Notes: generated by a model from the letters alone, not told the origin. DNA of 64,000 nucleotides from Cryptomeria japonica (GCF_030272615.1 NC_081406.1:164593521-164657520), one strand, 5' to 3'. Positions 1 to 12,649 are shown, counted from the first letter of the stretch. A program made the numbers and translations.

Positions 1-312
1 CAAACAGAGATACAAGAAAAATAAACAATCTCTAACCAGTCTAGAACCAATGGCAAGACAACCATAGAAATATGGGCAAATCCCACATAGAAAAATAAAT
101 AAACAAGCCAAAAATAGGTCTAAGCAAAACACAAAAAACAACTAGACCAGGGATTGCATAAGCTCTGAATTCTTCTAGATCATATTCTTGTTGATCTTCT
201 CAAGCTCATCCATGATAAATCTGGTAGTACTCCTCTCTTGGTTCTTTCTCCTCATCCTGGCAGATGGGTATGTAGTAACCTATGATCCCGTACCTTGCAA
301 ACTTAGCTCCTA

Positions 313-600
313 GTTTTTCTTCTTTTGTTTGGTGTTTGAAGGTGGGACACTGGTGATTGGCTGGGCTCTTTGGGCCACGATCATCTCATTGACCTTTTTG
401 AGACCCTCAATGCTACTAGTCATGGCTTCCTTGCTAATCTCAACCAAATTCCTCAGGTTGCCCTTAATCTCTTCGAAGCTCTTTTCCAACTAACTAATCC
501 TTGACTCATGATCAGTTTTCATGATCTCAACATCCTTTGTGAGTTTCTTTGTCATTCGGAGAAGCTTGTCTATTTTGCTTGGCATGTGCAATTTCTTTAT
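313..600 (-). pseudogene. gag-like coiled-coil relic
   Basis: Read on the minus strand, this stretch is an almost open frame rich in Lys, Glu and Leu. It includes KIDKLLRMTKKLTKDVEIMK, then one in-frame stop, then LEKSFEEIKGNLRNLVEISK and a Gln/Ser/Pro-rich end before a stop. The heptad-like pattern suggests a coiled coil, as in the N-terminal part of a retrotransposon gag. Below it, towards position 170, another frame reads an acidic stretch with further stops. I do not recognise the exact family. It is most likely a decayed transposon fragment; an old host exon cannot be excluded. Confidence 0.35.
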
Positions 601-1283
601 TCTTTTGTATGATGTTCCTATATATATTTTCAAATTGTTTTTATCTTGAAATAGGGTACAAGGTCAAATGAGCATGACTATTTTAGCACAGTCCTCTGAT
701 TTATTCTTTAATCTAGATATACAAATAAAATGGCAAAATTTATGTTCATATTGCATTTGATCTAAATGCATCCAAACGCATAATAATTCCAATTTAATGT
801 TATGGATTTTGAGAGCAATTTTATCCCTTTAAGATTCTTTGTATTTGAGTTTTTTTCAAGTCCTTGTTTTTAATGTAGGCCAAATTACATGTTGTTGACT
901 TACAAGAAGACTGAAAAAGCAAGTGATGCTTGGAACAAATGTTTAAAAAAATTTAGTAATGAAATGTAAAAATTGTACAGATGTCTAATATTAGGTGAAA
1001 GTTATATGGTATTTGAAAGCCTTCTTTTTGTATACAAATTACCACTAGCATAGGGGATATGGTTCTTATTTCAAGAGAAACTATTCCACACCATTCCTTA
1101 ATAAGCCCTCAACTACCTCCATTTTTCTTGATTTCAACCTTCAAGAGAATCTCGCTTTTATTTGAAGCTACATTTATCCTTCCAAATTTCTAGCATTGGT
1201 AGGTGTAAAAATTTAGCCATGATTAAAAACCCTCATGTTATTATTTTAATTCTATCATTGACGTCAAACTTGTGTGGGGAGAT
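601..1283. other. no recognisable gene
   Basis: AT-rich sequence without a supported coding frame or obvious repeat structure. The open frame at 1162-1398 has no recognisable motifs. Confidence 0.5.
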
Positions 1284-1730
1284 TGTTGGAAACTTGAGTC
1301 AGGTTGTGTTGTTGTTGATGTCAAACTTGTGTGTTCAGATGTTCCTATGTTTTTCATATATTAGTTGGTTATGGAAGCTTATAGTAGATGAAGTTTGAAT
1401 ATGTAGGAAACAATATTCAATGTTCTAGTGAAAGAATGTTTTTCATCCTTCTGAATTATGAAATTTGGATATAATGTTTATTTTCTATGAATAATGTACT
1501 ATTAGGTGTGTAGGTCCTCTGATTGCTTAGATGATGAGGTAGTAGTAGTTGTTTTATGATAGTAATACTGTTTGTCAAACTGGTCTAGAAATTACCTAGT
1601 GGATTTTAGATATGAGGATTCAAGGGTGGGGGTTTAGAGGACATGTTCATTTTGTCTATGTAGTATTCTAATTCAATTTTGAAGTGTTGGTTTTGTTCCA
1701 CAAGTTAGTTATGTTGGTATGTGCTCAACA
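1284..1730 (+). mobile_element. possible LTR relic, Copia-like ends
   Basis: A purine run (TGTGGGGAGA, 1273-1282) is followed by TGTTGGAAAC, the usual look of a polypurine tract before a 3' LTR. A matching CTCAACA end lies at 1724-1730, giving a 447-bp TG...CA interval. No partner LTR or coding region is visible, and a target duplication cannot be tested. Confidence 0.25.
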
Positions 1731-1779
1731 TGCTCTGTTGGTTTGAGTCTCAGTTGTTCTAGTTGATCTATCTTGTTTT

Positions 1780-2550
1780 CCTTGACCTTCTCCTTTTTTC
1801 CTCCCCCCCTTTCTTTTATACTTTCCTTTTTGGTCATACACCTTGCCTCTTTGTGTCCCTATCTTCTTTTTCTCTCCTCCTTTCTCTTTTGAATTGTTTA
1901 CCTTTCTTTCTTTTCCTTTTGTCTTTGTAGTTCTTTTTTCTCTTGTCTTTTTTTGTATTTCTTCCTTCCTTTTTATATTTATGTCTATAGGTATTCTTAT
2001 CTATAAATTTATGCATACATGTATATGTAAATATTACATATACATATATACTTACATACGTATACATAAATATTCTTTTGTGTGTTTATTTTTGCCTTTA
2101 TTTTTACTTGGGCCTTTATGCTCTTGTTCTTTTTATATTTATGATTATTTATTTGTGCTTTTATGGATGTCTAATAAAATTTTTATTTTTATATTTTTTT
2201 GTGCTAATTTGCTTTTATATTTTTCTTTTCTTTCTTAGTATTTTGCATTTATAAGTATGTATATGTTCTTATACATCTAGTATGTATATTTTGAGTGTAT
2301 TTTTTGCCTTTTTAATATAATTTTTAGGTATTTATATTCTTTTTGTGTGTATTCCTTACTAATTAATTTATTTTTATTTTTTTATTATTTTTATATGTTT
2401 TACATTTTGTGTGTGTAGGGCAATTAATTTTTTATTATATATCTTTATCACATTTTTATTTTATATATTTGTGTTCATTCCTTTGCCTTTTTTATTTCTT
2501 TTATTTCTAGATTTTTTGTCCACACACACACACACACACACATATATATA
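1780..2550. repeat. T-rich tract ending in a CA/TA microsatellite
   Basis: A long stretch dominated by T with some C and TA steps. It ends in about eleven CA units and four TA units at 2521-2550. Open frames here on both strands are low-complexity artefacts. Confidence 0.8.
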
Positions 2551-2566
2551 GTTCTTTCACTATTTT
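2551..2566. repeat. target-site duplication, left copy
   Basis: GTTCTTTCACTATTTT is repeated exactly at 2698-2713, on the other side of the SINE. Confidence 0.85.
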
Positions 2567-2697
2567 TTTATTTTTTTTGATAGGTAATAGGCCGAAGCCG
2601 ATAGGATGTACATACCCTACTCCCTATGGGATTTCAACTTATGACCTCTCTTTCAAGAGCACAAGTTCTCCACCACTAGGCCAACTCAAGTTGTACT
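2567..2697 (-). mobile_element. tRNA-derived SINE
   Basis: On the minus strand the sequence begins with a tRNA-like head. An A-box-like TGGCCTAGTGG lies at 2673-2683 and a B-box-like AAGTTGAAATCC at 2629-2640. These are RNA polymerase III internal promoter elements. The body ends in an A/T-rich tail, seen on the plus strand as the T run at 2567-2578. A perfect 16-bp duplication flanks the element, so this is a real retroposition event that keeps its full head-to-tail layout. It carries no protein and would have relied on LINE enzymes. The exact family cannot be named without a library search. Confidence 0.85.
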
Positions 2698-2713
2698 GTT
2701 CTTTCACTATTTT
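2698..2713. repeat. target-site duplication, right copy
   Basis: Exact copy of 2551-2566. Confidence 0.85.
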
Positions 2714-4060
2714 CATTTTATTTTTATTTTATCTTTTCTCATTTCTATTCCTCCATGTTTTTTATTATTAAGTTTATATTTATCCTTACTTTGACTTCTT
2801 CTTTTTTAAGTTTTGGATCTCTCATTTCTTCTTATTTATTTTTTACTTATTTTTTTGGGTTCTGGTATGCATATTCATTCATTTTTTCTTTTCTATCTCC
2901 TCATCCTTATCATGAATCATAGAGTATGATTAAAACCATTGATACAAAAATAACACAAGATCAAATCTAAAAATTCTGAAATTAAGAAACATGGATTGTG
3001 GAAATCTAATGTCTCTAATTACACTGTTAAAATTATTCAAACTTATTGTTCAATTTTTCCAAGTTGATTTTCAGCATGTTAGAAGAAAGTCTGATGGGGA
3101 CGCAAACAGAGTGTCTAACATCGGGGTTACTCTAAATGTTGGAACTCTCAAAATCTAGCAAATCTCCGCCGAATAAGGAACACTTGTACTATGCAGTCTG
3201 CTATGTACTTGGACCGATGTTTCATCTTCTACCCAGCCTTGATAATGACCATCAGACACTGAGTGATTTGCTCTTATTTGATCTGTGTATTTGACCTGCT
3301 CTTTATACTTGTAATTTACATTAAAAAAGCTACTGATCTTTATTTAAAAACGGAAAGAGTGGTGGGGCTAGAGAAATATTCAAGGCAACAAAATAAGAGT
3401 TGCCCTCAACCTTACAATAAACCTTTTCTATTTTTCTACAAGTATTTACAGCTTAGCCATAAGTACAAAATGCATACTAAGTGTTTGGTAAAATGTCTGT
3501 CAGCATATATTCAATTGATAGGGATGCAAAAATAAAGTGAATGGCTGTAATAGTAGAAATCTAGCACTTAAGAAAAGGAATGCATGTGTACATGTTATGC
3601 AAATGGATTACAGGCTCAAATCATATCCATGGTCAATTACCATACAATCTTCCCACCTCCCTATACCTTACTATGATAATCAAATTTACTAAACAAGGAA
3701 AAACTGTCAGTGTAAAAGTACTCAGATGAGAGTAATTTAACAAAAAAATTATCCAAAACAAAACAAATGCAACATAGTTAAAAAAATGGTCCCATATATG
3801 GAAACCTAAATTTTGCAGCCATTGGGAGTCTAAAATACAAGACAAGTAAATATGAGAAGAAAACCATGTAAATCATGATGATATTTACAAGAAACCTGAA
3901 AAGAAAAACAAATGTTGAGATACTAAAGGAGAAATTAGAGACTTAAAAGTAATTCATGAGTGTGGAATATCACGAAATAGTAGTGAGATTATATACCAAA
4001 ATGATATTGATTACTCGATGATGAGGACATAGTGACAAAGAGACCGGTTGTCTTTCAAAA
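2714..4060. other. no recognisable gene
   Basis: AT-rich DNA with no supported frame. The segment near 2915-2960 resembles one near 22279-22315, which suggests an interspersed repeat. Short open frames at 3263-3535 and 3633-3845 show no family motif. Confidence 0.45.
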
Positions 4061-5435
4061 ATCCCCAAAAAGATATAAAAAAGAAGGAAGACCGAACTGG
4101 TAAGAGCATGTCCAAACCTAGGGACACTAGAATTGACAATAAAAGAGGGGTAGGAATTTTATTGAAAATAGAGAAAGAGTAACAACAAAAGAGGGAAAAC
4201 AACCGATCAAAGAATAACTATATCATAGACTTATTGTGACTAACAAGCTGATCCAGCACCAGGGACAACTCAGGAGAGAGTTGTCCCCCTATCCTCAATA
4301 GACCAACCCTCCCCAAACTCAACAGCCCACTTAGCCAAACAGCCAGCCACCCTATTCCATTCCCTGGGAATATGCGTGAAAGTGATAGACACACAAAACT
4401 CACAGAGCAAGAGAATCTGACGAATAATTATCTAAAGTTGCCAACTAACACCAACACAGCTCTGTTGGTTCAATAAAGTCACCACAACCTAGGAATTAGA
4501 CTCAAACACAATCTGTTGCCAACCAATAGAACAACAATTCTCTAAAGCAACCAAGATAGCTAGAGCCTCCATATAATTGTTTGTATGAAAACCCTTATAG
4601 ATAGAAAAAAGAAATGAACTTGTCCCAAACTGTCTCATGCCACACCACCAATACCTGGATGACAAAGATTGCCTCTTGAAGACCCATCCGTATTGACCTT
4701 GAGGATACCATGAGGAGAGCCTAAGTTACCAACTCTAGAGATCTTCTGCAGAAGGTGACGACATCTTTCTAAAGAATTGTCTAGTCTTTTGCATACCATA
4801 ATCATGAATAACCCCTTGAAGAGGAAGATTAAAACGGTTACAGATATCAATCTCCCCATAAGAAAGGCCTTCAGACACATTTAGCCATAACAGTCTCCCG
4901 AAGAGAATGGATAATTTTCCACCATATGTGTTGAATAGCTAACCTAGCATCATGAAAAGTCTGACGATTCCTTTCGAACCAATTATGTCAAATAATAAAA
5001 GAGGGCCCTAAAGACCAAAAAACTTTAAGAAAAGGGGTCTGAATAGGAGCCTGACCCCAACGCTCCTAGAATTCAACAAGGGAAGAAACATGCCAACAAG
5101 GGCGCTTCCAATAGTCCCACCAGAAGTGCCAAATCCATTGAGAAAAAAAGCAATCAAAGAAAAGATGGGAGATTGTCTCCTCACTATTATAGCACAAAAC
5201 ACACATAGAAGGCCCACATAAACCTCTTTTGCACAAATTGTCCCAAGTAAGACACCTGTTTTGGACCACCAACCACAAGAAAAAGTTAAATTTAGGCCAG
5301 GAAAAATTATTCCACACATGCTTCCACCAAGGAACCTCCTCCCCACCATAAATTTGATGAACCAACTACTTATAACCTTTAACAATAGAATATTTCCCTG
5401 AAGAATCACTGCCCCAAGATAAAATATCTAAATTA
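4060..5435 (-). pseudogene. LINE ORF2 tail relic (zf-RVT and RNase H)
   Basis: On the minus strand from the right end, the reading frame gives an RT-linker and zf-RVT region: SWGSDSSGKYSIVKGY, an in-frame stop, then KFNFFLWLVVQNRCLTWDNL and CVLCYNSEETISHLFFDC with the Cys/His zinc pattern. An RNase H region follows: KVNTDGSSRGN with the first catalytic Asp, and a C-terminal THIPREWNRVAGCLAKWAV ending at a stop at 4270-4272. At least three stops and a frameshift near 4630 inactivate it. The downstream side ends with an AATAAA-like stretch near 4150 on the minus strand. It is the 3' end of an L1-like LINE; no target duplication could be assigned. Confidence 0.8.
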
Positions 5436-6150
5436 GCTTGGTTGGATTAATGAGTAACAACTCTTCTTTCACCATACAAATCGATTCATAGAGAAGTAGG
5501 GAAAAATCGTACCTCCCCACGCCCTTATTACTCTGGTTACAATAGTTAAATTTAAAACAGAACACTTACAATCACCTATCTAAGGGTAAATTTACCTAAT
5601 GCAAAACAAAGTATGTAGAACTGAGAAGGAAAATTTTAGTCCCCTTAAAACAAATTACGATCTTGCACTTGGTACCCATAGTCCTCAGCCATATATATTA
5701 TACCAAACCCAGTAAAACACCATCATCAAGTTGGGTTTTACACAGGCTAGCAGAATTTAATACAGATTATCCAAAATTGAGCAGAATTTGGTACAATTCA
5801 TTCTGTGATTACATCATGGCCAAATCAAACCCACATCACAGCCAAATCAGACCCACTTCAGACAACAGAAATCAAGAATCGCTTTCTATATTTAAAAAAA
5901 AAATTACGGATGTCCAAACGGAATTGTGTAGAGTTTAGCATTATTAATGACACATTGCTTTTTCTTTTACACCTTTCCTAGTGTTTTCACGCATTTAATT
6001 ACTATATGCTTTTTTGGATACGGTTTTGTTTTTAGCACCAACTCATCAATTTTTCAGCTTTTCTTAGTGTTCTTGAAATTTTTAAATTGCTTTGTTTAGT
6101 GCCCTCTTGATTAGATTCAGTAATTTAATGTATTGAGGGTTTATAATATA
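5436..6150. other. no recognisable gene
   Basis: No supported coding frame. The open frame at 5663-5938 shows no family motif. Confidence 0.45.
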
Positions 6151-6154
6151 AAAA

Positions 6155-6510
6155 TTAAGGTTTCAAATAGATATTTTAGGGTTTATAATAGTTATTTAAG
6201 GTTTCAATTTGATATTTTAATGTTAAAAATAAATATTGTAGTAAATAAATTTTTCTAATATTAATCAAAAGTCACATCTAGTATTGAAAAATACTTGATT
6301 TAAATAAATATTTTATGGTTTATAATTTATAATTAAGGGTTTCAAGTAGACATTTAATGGTTTACAATCTAAAAACTAGTGCTTCAAGTAGACGTTTAAT
6401 GGTTTTCAATCTAAAAACTAGTGTTTCAAGTAGACATTTAATGGTTTACAATCTAAAAACTAATGTTTCAAGCAAACATTCTTAAATTGGAAACTAAGGT
6501 TTTCAATTTA
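6155..6510. repeat. 42-bp minisatellite, degenerate
   Basis: The motif TTCAAGTAGACATTTAATGG recurs with starts at 6341, 6383, 6425 and 6467, an exact 42-bp period. More diverged copies start at 6162 and 6203. The array lies about 100 bp outside the left LTR of the next element. Confidence 0.8.
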
Positions 6511-6609
6511 CAAATTATAATTTGGATTTTGTGTTGATTAAATGAATCTTATTTATACCCACCCATATCTTGAATGATATGAGTATTATGAGGGTTATAA
6601 GTACTATCC

Positions 6610-8307
6610 TGATGCATGGCATCCGCAAACTCAACCACTTAAGGGAGATCTTTCTTCCAACTCACCTATTTAATAAGGTGACAACCCCTCACTTACTCAC
6701 TAGTTCCCTCACCAGAAGATTGGTTACTCAAAAGGTGACAATAACCCAAAGGTATTCCCTTACTCTCAAACTATTAACCAACCATTGGCATACATTCAAC
6801 TAGGGAACACCAATATGTCTAAAGCCCAATCCAAGTCCTCCAACATTCATACGCCCCTTGTGGCTACTCACTAAACACCAATCCTTCACTAAGACTCCAA
6901 CTTCCACTCTCATCATGCAATGAATACTCACAAACACATATAACCCTCTTGACACAACCTAAAGGGCTTTATAAACTTGAATAAACATGATCCTCTACCC
7001 CCCCAGCCACCCAAGTGGTCATAACAATGCTCAATGTGGATTCACTATTTTTGGGATAGTCATACAAATTGTGGGGATAGTCATATTTAAATAGTTCATT
7101 CCTCCTTCTAAGAACTCCAAAAAAATTTCTTATGGTGAAGGGCTTATCTACCTTCCTCTCAGTCACCAAACTCATCAACAAGACTACTTTTCAACTGTAC
7201 AAGAGTAATGATTTAAGACACTGTCAAACTGTGACAATCAACATGAAATTTAGGACAATCATGAACTATGGTCATTTTAATTATTTCCTTTGGTTTCCAA
7301 CACTTGGTTTGTATTTGGGAAACTTTCCCATACTATTCAACTCCTTCAACAACCTTCCTAAGCCCTCTTTTCAATTTAACCACCTTCAAAACATCAACAA
7401 CATGTTGTTCATGACAGACTGATTTTCAGTATGAAATGTATAAAAACAATCATTCATAACTTTCCAAAGAATAATAATTAATACAATCTCTCTAGTCAGA
7501 TCTTAGAATTAATATTTAAAAAATGTTTCCCCAAATTATAGCCAAATCCAATGGTTTAAACATAATTTATAAAGGTTTTACCAAAATGGGTAACCCTTGG
7601 CAAGGTTTTGACAGTTTTTACCAAACAATGGACATCTCTCTCAAAACTTAATGAAAGGAAATGAAACAAAGATAGTAAATTCTAATAATTCACCCTTCTA
7701 TCATTACCAAATGTCTTAGAATGCATATTAATGAGTTTCCAATGAGAAAAATAAGAGAAATCAGACTGTCACATCTAAAACATACAACAAAAATGTAGGA
7801 AATCACAATCTTTTATTGATGTTCTTCTTCAATATATTGAACAAGAAACCACACTAAATATGGAAAGGACCTTTTTAAACATTCTCCAGGCCTCTCATCG
7901 GTTGTAACCACCTTTACAACTTTATTTGAACAACCAACACATAATTACCTCCAAAATGCAAATTTTGCTTGACAACTTTTTTGTCAACTTTGACAATTTT
8001 TGCTCAAATGAAACCTAGACCTAATCAAAGAATTTCATGATCCAAAAATGAATCAAAGAGGTCCAAATAGGTTTAAAACACCTTGATACATCATGGAACT
8101 CCATACTAGACCCATTTACACACATTTGTGATATCTTGACAATATGACCTCATTATGACTCAAGATCCTATCTAATGACCTGAAAGGCACTTATTACATC
8201 AAGAATGGTCATGATTGACCAAATTACATAAAATGAACTTGGAATACTTAGGATATTTCATCATGGCCTCATTAAGGCATGAAGGCCTATTAGGTGCTCC
8301 TACACCA
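6610..8307 (-). repeat. 3' LTR of the element at 6.6-12.6 kb
   Basis: About 1.7 kb, beginning TGATGCAT on the plus strand and ending CACCA. It aligns along its length with 10097-12649 once the solo LTR there is removed. Examples are the shared AACCATTGGCATACATTCAA and GTCATACAAATTGTGGGGA. Confidence 0.85.
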
Positions 8308-8449
8308 TACACCCGGCCTTGAATTCTTTCCAAGTTTCTTGGAACTACTGTTCCTACAAAACAATCCTTATTAGATGTTCCTCTCTATCCTTGAAATTTT
8401 CTCATCTTCACCTTAGGCTTGTACATATCCTCTTCTTGAATTTTCATGC

Positions 8450-9998
8450 TTGCATGGCTACTTGGATCTACACTCCTATGCTCTGATTTTCCATCATCCA
8501 TCTTCTTCCAATATGTCATTCAACTTCATTCATGTCAAACAACCTATACCCTGACTATTCACTTTCATATTTACCTTTGGTTAAGCATTCATCAGCAAAA
8601 TCAACAAAATCAAGAAGCAACAACAAGCTCCTCTTACCTTTTGCCCCTTACCTTGCCTCCTCACATCCATTACCAACTTCATCATGATTGGAATCACTTT
8701 TTAAAAAGTATACATCTGCCTCACAACTATACTTACCATCCAAAGATAACTCACTACCTTGACATCAACATATTCTCTTTTTCCATCTCACTTGGAGACC
8801 ACACACACTCTTTAGCCTTCTCGTGGCCCACCAATATCAACTTTTCAGTATTAGTCTCTCCCCTTATTGAGACCCTCTTCTCATGCTTTACCAGCTCATC
8901 TTCACCCTTTATTGTCACTACAACTTCATCCTCTGTCTCAACCTCATTACTTCAGCTACTTGTCATGTTCTCACCTTGGTTTACTTCAACCAAATTCTCC
9001 TCCATTACATGCCATTCGACTTGGCACTCCTTCTTACTCATTTCCAATGCATTATCCACCTATATCACTATATCTTTAGCCTCATAACCCATTGTCATAG
9101 TGACACCTTGTTGTTCTATACCTTTTTCCATCTCCAATGGATACAACATAGTCTCAATCACGAACTTCTCACCATTTTCAAGCCCTTCAAGACTTGTTTC
9201 TTTGTTGTCATCTTTAATACCTCTATCCTTTACCTTGATCTTAGTTTTTAGAAACTCCTTGCCAATTGGTTCACTATTCTCTTCATCAACTATCTATTGC
9301 ACCTTGCCTTCTTGTCCATTTAGTTGACAAATCACCTCTTTCTTCGTGTCTTCACTATCCCAATGCTGCAACTCACTATCTTTTCTCATGTCCTTATCCT
9401 CTTTCCTTGTTAGGATCTCTGTTCCAATCTAACATACCCTTGCACTCGTCATGGTTGCCTACTTCAAAACACCACCATCCTTCAATGACCAAACTCTTAC
9501 TTGTGCCTCATCTTCATCTTCATGGTCCTCAAGCATTAGGAACTCTCTTCTTCCAATCAACCCTATCCTTGCCATCTTCATTGATGCCTCAACATCCTAC
9601 AATGGATTCAACACAAACATTTCTCCTTCTTTGTCAATAGCATATGTATTCTTCCTTCCATCATGTAATGCAAATATATCAAATTGCCAAACTCTTCCTA
9701 AGATCATATGACAATCCTTCAAAGGCATAACATCAAAAAGTACAGTATCATGATATGAACCAATATTGAAATCCACAAATTATTGTTCTCTAACATCAAC
9801 CCATTGATCATCATTCACCCAATATGCTTTGTAGGGTGTTTCATGAGGTTTTCTTGGCAAATTCAACTTTTCAACCATTTCCACCGAAACTATGTTATCA
9901 AATGAACCATTACCAATAATCATCTTACAAACCTTACCTTGGCATTTGAAATTTGTGCTTAATATGGACTGCCTCTAAGTCATCTCCTTCAACTTGGC
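8450..9998 (-). pseudogene. gag stub, retropepsin and acidic spacer
   Basis: Read from about 9998 downwards, the frame starts with a short coiled-coil stub (EEIEEMRARYAKLKEMT). It then enters a Ty3-type retropepsin: FKCQGKVCKMIIGNGSFDN, VEMVEKLNLPRKPHETPYKA, YWVNDDQWVDVREQ, a stop, then DCHMILGRVWQFD and HDGRKNTY. The family normally has Asp in the motif at the IIGNGS position; here it is Gly, so the catalytic Asp is lost. A long Glu/Lys-rich spacer follows to about 8560 with several stops and one frameshift. No reverse transcriptase, RNase H or integrase follows before the 3' LTR. The plus-strand open frame of 213 codons at 8446-9087 is only its antisense shadow. Confidence 0.75.
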
Positions 9999-10081
9999 AT
10001 ATCTTGCTCTCATTTCTTCAATCTCCTACATGATGGCATCAACTCCTTCAACCTCTCAATCTTCACTTGATCTACTTGCTA

Positions 10082-10093
10082 GCTTTGATACCA
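10082..10093 (-). other. primer binding site
   Basis: TGGTATCAAAGC on the minus strand lies three bases inside the 5' LTR end. It matches the usual plant primer site for initiator Met-tRNA at all but one position. Confidence 0.8.
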
Positions 10094-10096
10094 ATA

Positions 10097-12649
10097 TGAT
10101 GCAGAGCATCCACACACTCAACCACTTAAGGGAGAACTATCTTCCAACTCACCTGTTCAATAAGGTGACAACCCTTCACTTACTCACTAGTTCCCTCACT
10201 AGAACATTGGTTACTCAAAAGTTTACAATAACCCAAAGGTAATCCCTTACTCTGAAAATCTTAACCAACCATTGGCATACATTCAACTAGGGCAGACCAA
10301 CATTCATACACCCCTTGTGGCCACTCACTCAACACCAATCCTGCACTAGGACTCCAACCTCCACTCTCATCATGCAATGAATACTCACAAACACCTATAC
10401 CCCTCTTGACACAACCTACAAGGTTTTATCAACTAGAATAAACATGGTCCTCTACCACCCTGTTAGATGCAATGACAGTCCCAAAGACACTGAGAGGGGG
10501 GGTGAATCAGTGTCTAACCAATGGATGAAAGATTTGAACTTATTTGAAACTTTATAACCCAAATTATTGTACCAATAAACAAATAATAATGAAATAAAGA
10601 GAAACAGAAATGCAACCATCAATGAACACCATAACACAAATACTTTTGGCGAGGAAACTCGATAAGGGAAAAACCTCAATGGGATTTGTGACCCACAATA
10701 TTTACTCATTGGCCAATATCAATAAATATTACTTCTACAATAAGGGCCCACACATATAGGAAGGCCAACATCCTAGAGCTCACTTCTCAATGACAGAAAG
10801 GAGTCCCACTGACTATAAATGAATGATTAAATCCAAATAGAATGTTTTTATTTACAATAGCCTGATTCAGTATCAGTTTAAGCTCAAACAAATACCTTAA
10901 CCAAAAATCTTGCTGGTGAATAACATTCGCTCTGCTATGCTCTGCTTCTTATTCGCTCATAAGATAATTACATCATAATGCATACACAGTTATTCACTCT
11001 CATATTCATAACCTAATACATCACATCTACCTTAATTCTTCACTTATAAAATGACTTACAAGATCTCATACATATACGAGTCTTTATAATATATCAAGTC
11101 ATCTATACAAATATATTTACAATACAAATATTATTATCACAAGTCAGCTAGAGTATCGGTATGCCGATATGTTCTATTGTCAGTGTAGACTGGATGTCGG
11201 TGTGAAGTGCCTGTCGGTGCCGATAAGTGATGTCATTGCTGGTGTATCCTTGGAACTATAATACTAGTTGGTTGCCATCAATGACAAAATCAACTATTCC
11301 CATCTGAGTGTATAATGCCAACACCCCCAACCACCCAAGTGGTCATAACAATGCTTAATGTAGATTCATTGTTTTTGGGACAGTCATACAAATTGTGGGG
11401 ACAATCATATTTACATAGTTCATTCCTCCTTCTATGGAATCCAAACATTTTTCTTATGGTGAAGGGATTCTCAACATTCTACTCAGTCACCAAAATCATC
11501 AACAAGAACACTTTTCAACTGTACAAGAGTAATCATTTAAGACACTGTCAAACTATGATAATCAACATGAAATTTAGGACAGTCATGAACTATGGTAATT
11601 TTACTTAGTTCCTTTGGTTTCCAATGCTTGTTTTGTATTTGGGACACTTTCCCATACCCTTAAAATCCTTCACCAACTTTCCTAATCCCTCTTTGCACTT
11701 GAACCACCTTGAAAACATCAACAACTTGTTGTTCATGATAGTCTGATTTTCAGTATGAAATGCATACAAATAGTCATTCATAACTTTCCAAAGACTAATA
11801 ATTAGTACAATATCTCTATTCAGATCTTATAATTCATAGTTAAAAAACTTTTCTCCAATTTATAGCCAAATCCAATGGTTCAAATAGAAGTTACAAAGGT
11901 TTTACCAAAACGGGTAACCCTTGGTAGGGTTTTGACAATTTTTACAAAAAAATGGAGATCTCTCTTAAAAATTAATGAAAGGAAATGAAAAAAAGATGAA
12001 AATCCTTAGAATTTACCCTTCTATAATTACCAAATTCATTATAATGCAAATTAATTATTTTCCAATGAGAAAAACAAGAGAAATCAAACTGTCACGTCTA
12101 AAACATACAACAAAAATGCAAGAAATCACAATCTTTTATTGATGTTCTTCTTCAATACATTGAAAAAACAACCAAAATCAACATGGGAAGGGCCTTTTTA
12201 AACATTCTTCAGGCCTCTCATCATTTGTAATGACCTTTACAACTTGATCTGAATAACCAACACATAATTACCTCCAAAATGCAAATTTTGCTTGACAACT
12301 TTTTTGTCAACTTTGACAATTTTTGCTCAAATGGAACCTAGACCTAATAAAAGAATTCCATGACCAAAAAATGACTTAAATAGGTCCAAATAGGTTTTAA
12401 ATACCTTGATACATAATATAAATCCATATTAGACCCATTTACACACATTTGTGATATCTTGACAATTTTTGACAATCTTGTTAATATGACCTCATTATGA
12501 GTCAAAACCCTATCTAATGACCTCAAAGACACTTATTACATCAAAAATGGTCATTATTGACCTTATTAAATAAAATAAACTCAAAATACTTAGGATGTTG
12601 AATTGTGGCCTCATTAAGGCATGAAGACCTATTAGGTGCTCCTAAACCA
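10097..12649 (-). repeat. 5' LTR of the same element, interrupted
   Basis: Homologous to 6610-8307. The extra 863 bp at 10461-11323 are a solo LTR. Without it the two LTRs are nearly the same length (about 1.69 kb). Confidence 0.85.
10461..11323 (-). mobile_element. solo LTR nested in the 5' LTR
   Basis: The insertion runs from TGTTAGATGC to TAATGCCAACA on the plus strand, the TGTT...AACA ends of an LTR. It is missing from the other LTR of the host element, which gives the empty site. The flanks are CACCC (10456-10460) and CCCCC (11324-11328), a 5-bp duplication with one change. The minus strand is the likely sense, since TGTTGGCATTATACAC is a common kind of plant LTR start. No internal region remains, so it arose by recombination between two LTRs. 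Confidence 0.8.

Larger units (their letters stand above)
6610..12649 (-). mobile_element. Ty3-type LTR element with both LTRs, mostly deleted inside
   Basis: Two diverged direct repeats bound a short interior. The element runs on the minus strand, so the 5' LTR is at the right. A primer binding site like that for initiator Met-tRNA follows the 5' LTR at 10082-10093. The interior of about 1.8 kb encodes only a gag stub, a retropepsin and an acidic spacer; reverse transcriptase and integrase are absent, so it would have needed enzymes in trans. The outer flanks TATCC (6605-6609) and TATTC (12650-12654) may be a target duplication with one change. The many differences between the LTRs point to an old insertion. 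Confidence 0.85.

Noticed and set aside
1834-2238. Overlapping open frames on both strands
   Set aside because: They come from a T-rich, low-complexity tract and show no domain.
8446-9087. Plus-strand frame of 213 codons as a possible gene
   Set aside because: It lies antisense to the Glu/Lys-rich spacer of the Ty3 element; its Ser/Leu/His/Phe composition is what antisense of GAA/GAT/AAG-rich coding gives.
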